A stretch of 34,955 nucleotides of DNA from Eubacteriales bacterium (GCA_028706195.1 JAQWBU010000005.1:1-34955), one strand, 5' to 3'. Counted from the first letter of the stretch, positions 1 to 8,818 are shown. Program-made: numbers and translations. The notes: generated by a model from the letters alone, not told the origin.

Positions 1-78
1 TAAAGGACAGACACTAATTTGCCGTGTATAATTAGCATACGGATTCATGTGCAAGATTTATCGTAAACAGGAGGAAAT

Positions 79-1107
79 ATGCAAGAGAAAGTATTGAAAG
101 CCAGACCGGGATTACCTGTTCTGATTATAACTATTATTTTATATCTGCTGGCTCTGGGAGCGGCAATCGGCGGAGGAGTATTGCTGGAAGCCGGCAATAA
201 CGTAGTTGGCGGCATCTTGATGGCAGTGGGAATAGTATGGCTGATCGTAGGCTTCATACCATTTCTCGGGTTAAAAATACTGGGCCCGAAAGAGGCCTAT
301 GTATTCACTCTGTTCGGAAAATACACCGGCACGATTCGCGAAGCGGGATTCTATTTCGTGCATCCTTTCTCCTCTGCAGTCAATCCCACCGGAAAAACCA
401 AGCTGGGGCAAAGCGCTGATGTTAACCGGCAGGCGTCAAAAGTAACAGTGTCAACTGAAGGCGGCACTGTCGAAATGCCGAAAAAGAAGATCTCTCTTAA
501 GATCATGACTTTGAACAATTCAAAGCAGAAAGTGAACGATGCTCTGGGCAACCCGGTAGAAATCGGTATCGCTGTTATGTGGCGAGTTGTTGACACTGCC
601 CAAGCGGTTTTTGAAGTCGATAACTACATGGAATATCTGTCGCTGCAATGTGATAGCGCCGTGCGGAATGTAGTCAGAATTTATCCCTATGATGTGGCGG
701 AGGATGTGGATACCACCGGTGACGGTGAACCGGACGAGGGTAGCTTGCGTGGCTCCAGTCTCCTAGTAGCGGATCGCATCAAAAGCGAGCTGCAGAAAAA
801 AGTCGAGTTCGCAGGCCTGGAGATTCTGGAAGCTCGTATTACTTATCTGGCGTATGCTCCCGAAATCGCCGCTGCCATGTTGCAGCGGCAACAGGCTCAA
901 GCAGTGGTCGACGCGCGTAAACTTATCGTTGAGGGAGCTGTCGGCATGGTAAAGATGGCTATGGATCGGTTGGAGGAAGAAGAAATTGTCAAGCTGGATG
1001 AGGAGCGCAAAGCAGCTCTGGTATCCAATATGCTAGTCATTCTCAGCGGCAGCAGAGAAGCGCAACCGGTCATCAACACGGGAAGTAACTACAACGATTT
1101 CAGATAA
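79..1107 (+). CDS. SPFH / band 7 domain membrane protein
   Basis: N-terminal hydrophobic segments followed by a stomatin/prohibitin-like region (GPKEAYVFTLFGKYTGTIREAGFYFVHPF ... ARITYLAYAPEIAAAMLQRQQAQAVVDAR); RBS ggagg upstream of ATG. Confidence 0.9.
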   Translation: MQEKVLKARPGLPVLIITIILYLLALGAAIGGGVLLEAGNNVVGGILMAVGIVWLIVGFIPFLGLKILGPKEAYVFTLFGKYTGTIREAGFYFVHPFSSAVNPTGKTKLGQSADVNRQASKVTVSTEGGTVEMPKKKISLKIMTLNNSKQKVNDALGNPVEIGIAVMWRVVDTAQAVFEVDNYMEYLSLQCDSAVRNVVRIYPYDVAEDVDTTGDGEPDEGSLRGSSLLVADRIKSELQKKVEFAGLEILEARITYLAYAPEIAAAMLQRQQAQAVVDARKLIVEGAVGMVKMAMDRLEEEEIVKLDEERKAALVSNMLVILSGSREAQPVINTGSNYNDFR

Positions 1108-1127
1108 AAATATGCAGATACATCAAT

Positions 1128-1167
1128 GAGGGCGTTTCCGAGCAGAGATGCCCTCTTTAATTTTTGT
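1128..1167 (+). terminator. Rho-independent terminator after the SPFH gene
   Basis: GAGGGC...GCCCTC stem followed by the T-rich tract tttaattttt. Confidence 0.7.
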
Positions 1168-1256
1168 GTAATTAATCGGTATGTTGCGAATAAATATACA
1201 GTCCTTGTCATAAATTGACAAGACTGCTGGTTCAAATATGCCAGCCGTTGTGCACA

Positions 1257-1285
1257 TTGACGTGTAAATATGCCTGCGCTATACT
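1257..1285 (+). promoter_or_regulatory. Sigma-A type promoter for the ptb-buk operon
   Basis: TTGACG (1257-1262), 17-nt spacer, TATACT (1280-1285), about 70 nt upstream of the ptb start. Confidence 0.7.
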
Positions 1286-1353
1286 TTATCTAGTTCAAAA
1301 ATGCATATTTTAGAAAATCCATATAGCTTAAATATTTGATATTAGGGGAATGA

Positions 1354-2274
1354 ATGACAATAGATTTTGCGAAAATGAGGAGCGAGCTGAGACAAGAGGG
1401 AAATAGCCGTGTCGCTCTGATTTGTGCAGAAGAAGCAGATGCGCTGCAATCCGTTATGCAGGCTCGTGATGAGGGTCTGGCAGAAGCAATATTGATTGGT
1501 CAGGAAGATAAAATTCGCGATCTGGCTCAGCAAAACGGAATTGATTTAACAGGCGTCAAGGTGTTGAATCAGGCTGACCCTGTGGCAGCCTGTCAATTGG
1601 GTGTGCAGATGGTGCGCACGGGCGAAGCCGACGCCATCATGAAGGGCCTGGTAAAGACCTCAATCATTTTGAAAGCGGTTTTGAACAAGCAAACGGGTAT
1701 CCGCAGCAGTAAGCTTCTCTCTCACATTGCAGTTTTTGATGTTCCTGACTTGGGACGTCCTCTGCTCATTACTGATGGCGCGTTGAATATAGCGCCGGAT
1801 GTTGATACTAAGCAGGGCATTATCGAAAACGCAGTGGAAGCCATGCGTCTTTTGGCTTGTGACAAGCCCAGGGTAGCTTGTCTTTGCGCTGTGGAGAATA
1901 TTAATCCCGCCATGCAGGCCACTGTTGATGCTGCTGAGCTCGTCAGGCGTAATCTCTCAGGAGAGATTAGAGATTGTCGGGTGGGCGGACCTTTAGCCCT
2001 TGATAACGCACTCTTTCCGGAGGCGGCAGCCATTAAAGGCATCGATGACCCTGTGGCGGGACAAGCGGATATACTGCTGGTACCCTGCATTGAAGTTGGC
2101 AATGTCCTTTATAAATCAATGGCTTTTCTGCAAAATTTGCCCGTTGCAGGATCAATAATCGGTGCCAGGGCACCGGTTATCATCAGTTCCAGAGCCGATA
2201 GCGAAGAAAGTAAATTCCGTTCTATTGTTTTGTCTCTATATCTGGTCAAGAAACAGAAGGAGCAGCAGCAATGA
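1354..2274 (+). CDS. ptb: Phosphate butyryltransferase (phosphate acyltransferase family)
   Basis: Ptb/Pta-like sequence (GEADAIMKGLVKTS, ITDGALNIAPD, ADILLVPCIEVGNVLYKSM); 4-bp ATGA overlap with butyrate kinase. Confidence 0.92.
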   Translation: MTIDFAKMRSELRQEGNSRVALICAEEADALQSVMQARDEGLAEAILIGQEDKIRDLAQQNGIDLTGVKVLNQADPVAACQLGVQMVRTGEADAIMKGLVKTSIILKAVLNKQTGIRSSKLLSHIAVFDVPDLGRPLLITDGALNIAPDVDTKQGIIENAVEAMRLLACDKPRVACLCAVENINPAMQATVDAAELVRRNLSGEIRDCRVGGPLALDNALFPEAAAIKGIDDPVAGQADILLVPCIEVGNVLYKSMAFLQNLPVAGSIIGARAPVIISSRADSEESKFRSIVLSLYLVKKQKEQQQ

Positions 2275-3344
2275 GTAAAATTCTGGCTCTAAATCCAGGC
2301 TCCACTTCGACCAAAATAGCCGTTTATGAAGGCGATAAAGCTGTTTTTACCCGCAGCATCCGTCATGAAGCAGAAAGCAGCAAGCAGCCGCAAGTAATCG
2401 CTCAGCTTGACTTTCGCCTCCGCCTGGTCCGGGAGACATTGACAGAGGCGAATATTGCTCTGTCGGATCTGGATGCTATTATCGGGCGCGGCGGTCTGCT
2501 GCATCCGCTGGAGGGCGGCACCTATAACGTCAATCAGGAGATGATTTCTGACATGACCCAATGCCGTTACGGCGAACATGCCAGTAATCTCGGCGCTATC
2601 ATGGCGTCAAAGCTGGCTGAAGGCTTATCCATACCTGTATTCATCGCAGATCCGGTGGTAGTAGATGAGATGATCCCCGAGGCAAAATTCACCGGCTGGC
2701 CGGAATTTGAGCGCATCGCTATATCCCATGCTTTAAACCAGAGAGCTGTAGCCAAACGCTTCGCCCGTGAACAAGACAGGAATTATGAGGAGCTGAATCT
2801 TATTGTCGCGCATATGGGCGGCGGATCTTCCTTCGGCGCTCACCATAGAGGCAGGATCATTGATGTGAACAATGCTCTCGATGGTGACGGACCGTTCTCC
2901 GCAGAACGAACGGGCGGTCTACCTCTTCGCAGCGTGCTGGATTTTTGTTACAGTGATAAATATACAAGAGAGGAAGCGCAGCGCCTTTTCATCGGTCAGG
3001 GTGGCTTGTACGCCTACCTGGGAACTAAAGATGGTAGTGAGATTGAGAAGCGCATTGCGGCAGGCGATGAAAAAGCTAAATTAATCATCAGAGCTATGGC
3101 TTACCAGACATCCAAAGAAATCAGTGCCCTCGGCGCTGTCTTGTACGGACAGGTCGATGCAATTCTGCTCACTGGCGGTCTGGCCTTCATGAAAGCTTTG
3201 ACCCAAGAGATTTCTGAGCGGGTCAAATATCTGGCTCCTGTGTATATCTATCCAGGTGAAGATGAGATGGGCGCTCTGGCTCTGGCTGCTGAAGAAGTCC
3301 TTTCTGGCGCAAAAGAAGCCAAAGAATATTCAGCACTTAAGTGA
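2271..3344 (+). CDS. buk: Butyrate kinase (ASKHA family)
   Basis: LALNPGSTSTKIAVYEG, IGRGGLLHPLEGGTYNVN, VAHMGGGSSFGAH, ILLTGGLAF; directly follows ptb. Confidence 0.95.
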   Translation: MSKILALNPGSTSTKIAVYEGDKAVFTRSIRHEAESSKQPQVIAQLDFRLRLVRETLTEANIALSDLDAIIGRGGLLHPLEGGTYNVNQEMISDMTQCRYGEHASNLGAIMASKLAEGLSIPVFIADPVVVDEMIPEAKFTGWPEFERIAISHALNQRAVAKRFAREQDRNYEELNLIVAHMGGGSSFGAHHRGRIIDVNNALDGDGPFSAERTGGLPLRSVLDFCYSDKYTREEAQRLFIGQGGLYAYLGTKDGSEIEKRIAAGDEKAKLIIRAMAYQTSKEISALGAVLYGQVDAILLTGGLAFMKALTQEISERVKYLAPVYIYPGEDEMGALALAAEEVLSGAKEAKEYSALK

Positions 3345-3374
3345 GAAGCAAAGAAGCTTAAGGAAAGGAAAAAC

Positions 3375-4088
3375 GTGAGAGATAAAAAGGGGACTTTCCC
3401 CTTAAACTTAAAGAAAATCACCTTGATTGCGGGCCATTTCGGCAGTGGCAAAACAGAATTCGCAGTTAATCTGGCCTTACAAAGCGCACAGTCCGGACAT
3501 GCGACGCGTCTGGTAGATCTGGATATAGTAAATCCTTACTTTCGCTCTTTCGAAGCAAAAAATCAGTTGGACGCTGCAGGTGTTGATCTTCTGGTTAGTT
3601 CCATGGGCGGGTACGCCGACATTCCTGCCATCCCCGGGGACGTTGCCGGCATTTTCATAAAGAATGAGACCAGGGAGATTGTTGATCTGGGTGGCGATCC
3701 TGACGGCGTTCGTCTTCTGGGTATGTATGAGCGACAGCTGAATAATGCTGATTTCGATTTTTTCTTTGTTTTCAATGCTAATCGACCTGAAACGGCCACG
3801 GTGGAAAAAGGATTGCGCTATTTTGAAAATATTGAGTTTTCTTCAAAGCAGAAATTTACTGCTCTAATTAATAATACGCACCTTATACATGAAACTACTG
3901 TTGAGGAAGTTCTGAGAGGTCAGGATCTGGCACTGGAAATTGCGGACAAAGTCGGACTGCCCTTGCTGTGCAACGTTATGACAGAGGACATATTTGAAAA
4001 AATTCAGGCAGAGCCTGATTACCTGGCCGAACTTAAAGCTCCTGCCTTTGTAATAGAGCTACAGCTGAAGAAGCCCTGGGAAATCTAA
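3375..4088 (+). CDS. P-loop nucleotide-binding protein (SIMIBI/CobQ-ParA-like), function unknown
   Basis: Walker A-like IAGHFGSGKTEFAVNLAL near the N-terminus, then LVDLDIVNPYFRSFE; lies between buk and the 2-oxoacid oxidoreductase genes. Confidence 0.75.
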   Translation: MRDKKGTFPLNLKKITLIAGHFGSGKTEFAVNLALQSAQSGHATRLVDLDIVNPYFRSFEAKNQLDAAGVDLLVSSMGGYADIPAIPGDVAGIFIKNETREIVDLGGDPDGVRLLGMYERQLNNADFDFFFVFNANRPETATVEKGLRYFENIEFSSKQKFTALINNTHLIHETTVEEVLRGQDLALEIADKVGLPLLCNVMTEDIFEKIQAEPDYLAELKAPAFVIELQLKKPWEI

Positions 4089-4171
4089 GTTCCCTGATTA
4101 TTTTTTCATAAATTATGATAGATATTGAATAGTTCAATAGGTGACTTATCACCATAGGAGGGATTGGTTTA

Positions 4172-4408
4172 ATGAAAGGAAAAGTTGAGTTCCGTTCGGA
4201 TTGGTGCAAGGGCTGTGAGCTCTGTATACCTGTATGTCCGGTAGACATTATTTTTATCGATGAATCAGTGACGAACAGCAAAGGTTATCATCCGGCGACA
4301 GTCTCAGAGATGGAAAAGTGCATTGGCTGCGCAAATTGCGGGAGAATCTGTCCTGATTCCATCATTACCGTTTGGAGAGAAAAACGAGTAAAGAAAGCAG
4401 AGAAATAG
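4172..4408 (+). CDS. 2-oxoacid:ferredoxin oxidoreductase, delta (2x[4Fe-4S]) subunit
   Basis: CKGCELCIPVCP and CIGCANCGRICP motifs; adjacent alpha, beta and gamma subunit genes. Confidence 0.9.
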   Translation: MKGKVEFRSDWCKGCELCIPVCPVDIIFIDESVTNSKGYHPATVSEMEKCIGCANCGRICPDSIITVWREKRVKKAEK

Positions 4409-4418
4409 GAGTATAGCT

Positions 4419-5486
4419 ATGGCAAAAGAATTATGGAAGGGTAATGAGGCGATGGCGGAAGCTGCCATCCGTGCCGGTTTAAAGTGTTATTTCGGCTATC
4501 CCATTACACCTCAAAGTGAAATACCGGAATATTTTTCCTTGCATCTGCCGGAACACGGCGGGGTCTTTTTGCAGGCTGAATCGGAAATAGCCGCCATCAA
4601 CATGGTTTACGGCGCTGCCGGCTCAGGAGTGAGAACAATGACCTCATCGTCCTCGCCCGGCATCAGCCTGAAGCAGGAAGGTATTTCTTATATAGCGGGC
4701 TCTGAATTGCCCTGCGTGATCTTAAATGTGATGCGCGGCGGTCCCGGTCTGGGCACAATCCAGCCGGCGCAAGGTGATTACTTTCAAGCGACAAGAGGCG
4801 GCGGCAACGGAGATTACCGGGTTATAGTACTTGCCCCGGCCAATGTGCAGGAAGCAACAGACCTGATGCGGCTGGCCTTTGATCTGGCAGATAAATACCG
4901 CATGCCGGCGATGATTCTGGCTGACGGCATGATCGGTCAGATGATGGAGCCGGTGGAATGGCCGGATGAGCCTACACCCGAGCCGATCGCTAAGCCCTGG
5001 GCGACAACCGGTACCAAAGGTGAGCGCAGGCACAACATCATAAACTCCCTCTTCATGGAACCGGAGGCTTGTGCCAGGCACAACGAAAAGCTGGACCAAA
5101 AATACCGCACCGTAGCAGCGAACGAAACACGCTTCGAATTGATCGGCGATGAGGAGCCGGAAATTCTCTTTGCCGCCTTCGGCACACCTTCCCGCCTGGC
5201 TCGCGCAGCCGGCAAGATATTGGAGGAGGAAGATGGCATCAAAACGGCAGTCTTCCGTCCGATTTCTCTCTGGCCCTATCCTTACGACGCGCTGTACGAT
5301 GCTATCAATCAGGAGAGTGTGAAAGCGGTGGTCACAGTTGAATTGAATACGGGTCAGATGCTTGATGATGTCAAAATCGCCAATCAGGGCAGCAAACCGA
5401 TTTCCTTTATTGGAAAAGCCGGCGGCATGATTCCCACACCGCGCGAAATAGCAGTTGCTGCCAAAGAAGCGCTGGGGAGGAAGTAA
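4419..5486 (+). CDS. 2-oxoacid:ferredoxin oxidoreductase, alpha subunit (VorB/KorA type)
   Basis: GNEAMAEAAIRAGLKCYFGYPITPQSEIPEYFS; GGPGLGTIQPAQGDYFQATRGGGNGDYR. Confidence 0.93.
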   Translation: MAKELWKGNEAMAEAAIRAGLKCYFGYPITPQSEIPEYFSLHLPEHGGVFLQAESEIAAINMVYGAAGSGVRTMTSSSSPGISLKQEGISYIAGSELPCVILNVMRGGPGLGTIQPAQGDYFQATRGGGNGDYRVIVLAPANVQEATDLMRLAFDLADKYRMPAMILADGMIGQMMEPVEWPDEPTPEPIAKPWATTGTKGERRHNIINSLFMEPEACARHNEKLDQKYRTVAANETRFELIGDEEPEILFAAFGTPSRLARAAGKILEEEDGIKTAVFRPISLWPYPYDALYDAINQESVKAVVTVELNTGQMLDDVKIANQGSKPISFIGKAGGMIPTPREIAVAAKEALGRK

Positions 5487-5490
5487 AGAT

Positions 5491-6246
5491 ATGGAAATGG
5501 ATGTAGTTTATCAAAAATCCGCGGGTCTGGAAGATGTGGAATTTCACTATTGTCCGGGCTGTACACACGGAATTATTCATAAATTAATCGCTGAGGTTTT
5601 AGTAGAGCTGGATCTTATCGGGGATACAATCGGCGTAGCTCCGGTAGGTTGCGCAGTTTTTGCTTACGATTACTTCACCTGCGATATGCACGAAGCAGCG
5701 CATGGCCGCGCGCCGGCTGTTGCTACAGGCATTAAGCGCGCCTTGCCGGACAAGACGGTTTTCACCTATCAGGGTGATGGTGATCTGGCCGCCATCGGTA
5801 CAGCGGAAATTGTTCACGCAGCCATGCGCGGCGAAAAAATCACCACGATTTTCGTTAACAATACTAATTACGGTATGACCGGTGGACAAATGGCTCCTAC
5901 AACCCTGATCGGACAAAAAGTCACGACAGCGCCGCTGGGGCGTTCGAAGGAACACTACGGTTCACCGATAAAAGTATCCGAGATGTTAGCCACGATTGAG
6001 GGCGCAGCCTATATTGAGCGCGTTTCCGTGCACAACATGGCCGGTATCATCAGAGCGAAGAAAGCAATCAAAAAGGCTTTTCAGTTGCAGCAGGAAGGAG
6101 CAGGCTTTACCTTGATCGAAGTTCTCTCCACCTGTCCGACCAACTGGGGTTTGACACCTAATGATGCCCTGAACTGGCTTCAGGATAATATGATTCCGGT
6201 GTTTCCATTGGGTGTTTACCGTGACATAACAGCGGAGGATAAGTAA
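5491..6246 (+). CDS. 2-oxoacid:ferredoxin oxidoreductase, beta (TPP-binding) subunit
   Basis: CPGCTHGIIHKLIAEVL, TYQGDGDLAAIGTAE, NNTNYGMTGGQMAPTT. The track ORF opens at 5455, but ATG 5491 with upstream gggaggaag is the better start. Confidence 0.93.
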   Translation: MEMDVVYQKSAGLEDVEFHYCPGCTHGIIHKLIAEVLVELDLIGDTIGVAPVGCAVFAYDYFTCDMHEAAHGRAPAVATGIKRALPDKTVFTYQGDGDLAAIGTAEIVHAAMRGEKITTIFVNNTNYGMTGGQMAPTTLIGQKVTTAPLGRSKEHYGSPIKVSEMLATIEGAAYIERVSVHNMAGIIRAKKAIKKAFQLQQEGAGFTLIEVLSTCPTNWGLTPNDALNWLQDNMIPVFPLGVYRDITAEDK

Positions 6247-6786
6247 ATGGCTTATAACGAAATTATCTTTTCGGGTTTTGGCGGACAGGGGGTCATGGCC
6301 ATGGGGCAGACCCTGGCTGAGACCGGCATGCGTGAAGGTCTTAATGTGAGCTGGCTACCCTCGTACGGTCCTGAAATGCGTGGTGGTACTGCCAATTGCA
6401 GTGTGGTTGTAGCTGACAGCGAAATCATCTCTCCCACAGTGTCCGAACCGACAATTCTGGTTGCTATGAATCAGCCTTCTCTGGCCAAGTTCAGCGCCAA
6501 TGTTCGTCCTGGTGGTCACATTTTCGTCAACTCTTCTGTAGTTGATGAAAAGGTCGAACGCGACGATGTGACGGTTCACTATGTCGACAGTGGCAAAATT
6601 GCAGCGGAGCTCGGCAATGACCGGGTTGCCAATATGGTTATGTTGGGCGCAGTGGTCGGAGCGACTCAGCTGATGGATCTTAAAGCTGTGCAGAAGATGA
6701 TGTCGGAAATTTTCACCGGTAAAAAAGCCAAACTTGTTCAGCTTAATGTTGATGCCATTCAAAGAGGAGCCGACAGTGTTAGTTAA
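6247..6786 (+). CDS. 2-oxoacid:ferredoxin oxidoreductase, gamma subunit
   Basis: IIFSGFGGQGVMAMGQTLAETGM, SYGPEMRGGTANCSVVVAD. Confidence 0.93.
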   Translation: MAYNEIIFSGFGGQGVMAMGQTLAETGMREGLNVSWLPSYGPEMRGGTANCSVVVADSEIISPTVSEPTILVAMNQPSLAKFSANVRPGGHIFVNSSVVDEKVERDDVTVHYVDSGKIAAELGNDRVANMVMLGAVVGATQLMDLKAVQKMMSEIFTGKKAKLVQLNVDAIQRGADSVS

Positions 6787-6815
6787 ATACTATACTTTGG
6801 AAGAGAGGGGATAGT

Positions 6816-7889
6816 ATGGATATCAGGATTAATAAATCAAAAGAATTAAAGAAAAAGCCGCAGGATGAGTCCAAGCTGGGTTTTGGGAAAATATTCACAG
6901 ACCATATGTTTGTAGTTGAGTACGACGAGGGAGAAGGCTGGCACGATGCCCGTATTCAGCCCCTGGAGAATTTTTCATTACATCCTGCTTCTTCCGTATT
7001 TCATTACGGGCAGGAGATATTTGAGGGAGCGAAAGCATATCGCCGCGAAGATGGAGAAATTCAGGTTTTCCGCCTGATGGATAACTGCGAACGAATGGTG
7101 AACAGTGCTATTCGTTCCAGCATGCCGGCGCTTGATCCGGAATTTCAGTATGAAGCAATACTGAAATTGATCAATCTCGATCGTGACTGGGTTCCGCATT
7201 CGGAAGGAACTTCACTTTATCTTCGTCCCACGATGATTTCATCCACGCCGGCCCTGGGAGCTCACAGCGCTCATAACTTTATCTACTTTGTTATCTGTTC
7301 GCCGTCAGGCAGCTACTATCCGAATGGTATGAAACCGATACGGATTCGCATTGAACCGTTTTATGCACGCTCGGTAAAAGGTGGCATGGGACGGGCGAAA
7401 GCCGGCGGAAACTACGCTGCCAGCTTTAAAGCGACGAAGGAAGCGCAGGATGCAGGATTCGAACAGGTTCTATGGCTGGACGGTGTATACAAGAAGTATG
7501 TACAGGAAGTCGGAGCAATGAACATCATGTTTGTTATTGATGGAGTAATTGTCACTCCTGAACTGGGTGATACGATACTTCCCGGAATAACCAGAGCTTC
7601 AGTGCTGCAGCTTGCTGCTGATCTCGGTTACGAGCTTGAAGAGCGTTCAATTTCTGTAGATGAAATCTTCGAAGCTCACGCTGCCGGCCGACTCTCGGAG
7701 TCATTCGGAACCGGAACAGCTGCAGTCATTTCACCTGTTGGCGAGTACAGCTATCAGGATAAGAGTATCGTTTTGAATAATAACGAAATAGGTCCTGTCG
7801 CACAGCGCTTTTATGATCTTCTGATCGGCATTCAATTCGGCACGGTCGAAGACAGGTTCGGCTGGACCAACGTGGTGCCAAGAAGCTAG
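6816..7889 (+). CDS. ilvE: Branched-chain amino acid aminotransferase
   Basis: BCAT signatures HPASSVFHYGQEIFEGAKAYR, GGNYAASFKATKEAQDAGFEQVLWLDG, FGTGTAAVISPVG; 29 nt after the gamma subunit. Confidence 0.93.
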   Translation: MDIRINKSKELKKKPQDESKLGFGKIFTDHMFVVEYDEGEGWHDARIQPLENFSLHPASSVFHYGQEIFEGAKAYRREDGEIQVFRLMDNCERMVNSAIRSSMPALDPEFQYEAILKLINLDRDWVPHSEGTSLYLRPTMISSTPALGAHSAHNFIYFVICSPSGSYYPNGMKPIRIRIEPFYARSVKGGMGRAKAGGNYAASFKATKEAQDAGFEQVLWLDGVYKKYVQEVGAMNIMFVIDGVIVTPELGDTILPGITRASVLQLAADLGYELEERSISVDEIFEAHAAGRLSESFGTGTAAVISPVGEYSYQDKSIVLNNNEIGPVAQRFYDLLIGIQFGTVEDRFGWTNVVPRS

Positions 7890-7918
7890 GAAGCTGATTT
7901 ATTCAAACAAATAATCTG

Positions 7919-7953
7919 TATAAGGGGGCGTCGTAAGATGTCCTCTTATTTTA
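7919..7953 (+). terminator. Terminator after ilvE
   Basis: TAAGGGGGC...GTCCTCTTA stem with two G-U pairs, followed by ttttatt. Confidence 0.6.
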
Positions 7954-8071
7954 TTGTGACAATTAATACATAAATAGCAAATAGATGACTTTTAGAAAAT
8001 TATATTCTACGATTTAGATAGTTTGATATAAACAGACAGTATTATTTATTGTCACCTCCGGGAGGGTAAAT

Positions 8072-8566
8072 GTGATTAACGAGACTGATTTAAGACACTT
8101 GAGACGCTGTGTAGAGCTGGCTGAAATCGCCTTGGAAAAGGGCGACGAACCTTTTGGCTCTGTTTTGGTTTCAGCAGAGGGAGAAGTTTTGCATGAAGAC
8201 CATAACCATGTTGCAGGCGGCGACCATACGCAACATCCGGAGTTCACTCTCGCCCGTTGGGCAGCGAACAATATGACGGAGGAAGAAAGAACTAAAGCTA
8301 CCGTCTATACTTCAGGCGAACATTGCCCCATGTGCTCAGCGGCCCATGGCTGGGTGGGACTGGGGCGCATAGTCTACGCCAGTTCTTCAGAGCAGTTGCA
8401 GGAGTGGATGCAGGAGTTGGGAGCTAAGCCGGGACGAGTGCGCAGTTTAGCCATAGGGGAAGTGATACGAGACACTCAGGTAGACGGGCCGGTACCGGAG
8501 CTTTCAGAAGAGCTGCGTGAACTGCAGCGACGATCTTTTGAACGAAAAAATCAGACTGAAAAGTAA
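8072..8566 (+). CDS. Nucleoside/cytidine deaminase-like zinc hydrolase
   Basis: HPEFTLARWA followed by GEHCPMCSAAHGW (PCxxC-like zinc site); GTG start after cctccgggagg. Confidence 0.8.
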   Translation: MINETDLRHLRRCVELAEIALEKGDEPFGSVLVSAEGEVLHEDHNHVAGGDHTQHPEFTLARWAANNMTEEERTKATVYTSGEHCPMCSAAHGWVGLGRIVYASSSEQLQEWMQELGAKPGRVRSLAIGEVIRDTQVDGPVPELSEELRELQRRSFERKNQTEK

Positions 8567-8594
8567 TTCATTTCAAATGAAAGGATAAATCTAT

Positions 8595-8783
8595 ATGAAA
8601 GCCTACATTGATAGAGATGGCTGCATAGGCTGTAATCTATGCGCTGACATTTGTCCCGAAGTATTCCGCATGGCCGATGACGGTCTGGCAGAGGTTTATG
8701 TGGACGAAGTGCCGGAAGATGTTGAGGATGAAGCGATGGAAGCAGCAGATAGTTGCCCGACAGAAGTTATAACTGTTGAATAG
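8595..8783 (+). CDS. [4Fe-4S] ferredoxin, single cluster
   Basis: CIGCNLCADICPEVF ... SCPTEVI. Confidence 0.9.
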   Translation: MKAYIDRDGCIGCNLCADICPEVFRMADDGLAEVYVDEVPEDVEDEAMEAADSCPTEVITVE

Positions 8784-8793
8784 ATTATCAGCC

Positions 8794-8818
8794 AACAGGC
8801 TCCTGCGGGAGCCTGTTT
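8794..8818 (+). terminator. Hairpin/terminator after the ferredoxin gene
   Basis: AACAGGCTCC-TGC-GGGAGCCTGTTT; only a short T tract. Confidence 0.5.

Noticed and set aside
1201-1224. Hairpin GTCcTTGTCA-taaat-TGACAAGAC upstream of ptb as a riboswitch or sRNA
   Set aside because: It lies upstream of the clear -35/-10 promoter, so it would not be in the ptb leader; no known riboswitch consensus was recognised.
1722-2102. 126-aa minus-strand ORF inside ptb
   Set aside because: Antisense shadow of a strongly recognisable coding frame; Ser/Ala-rich low-complexity translation with no domain signal.
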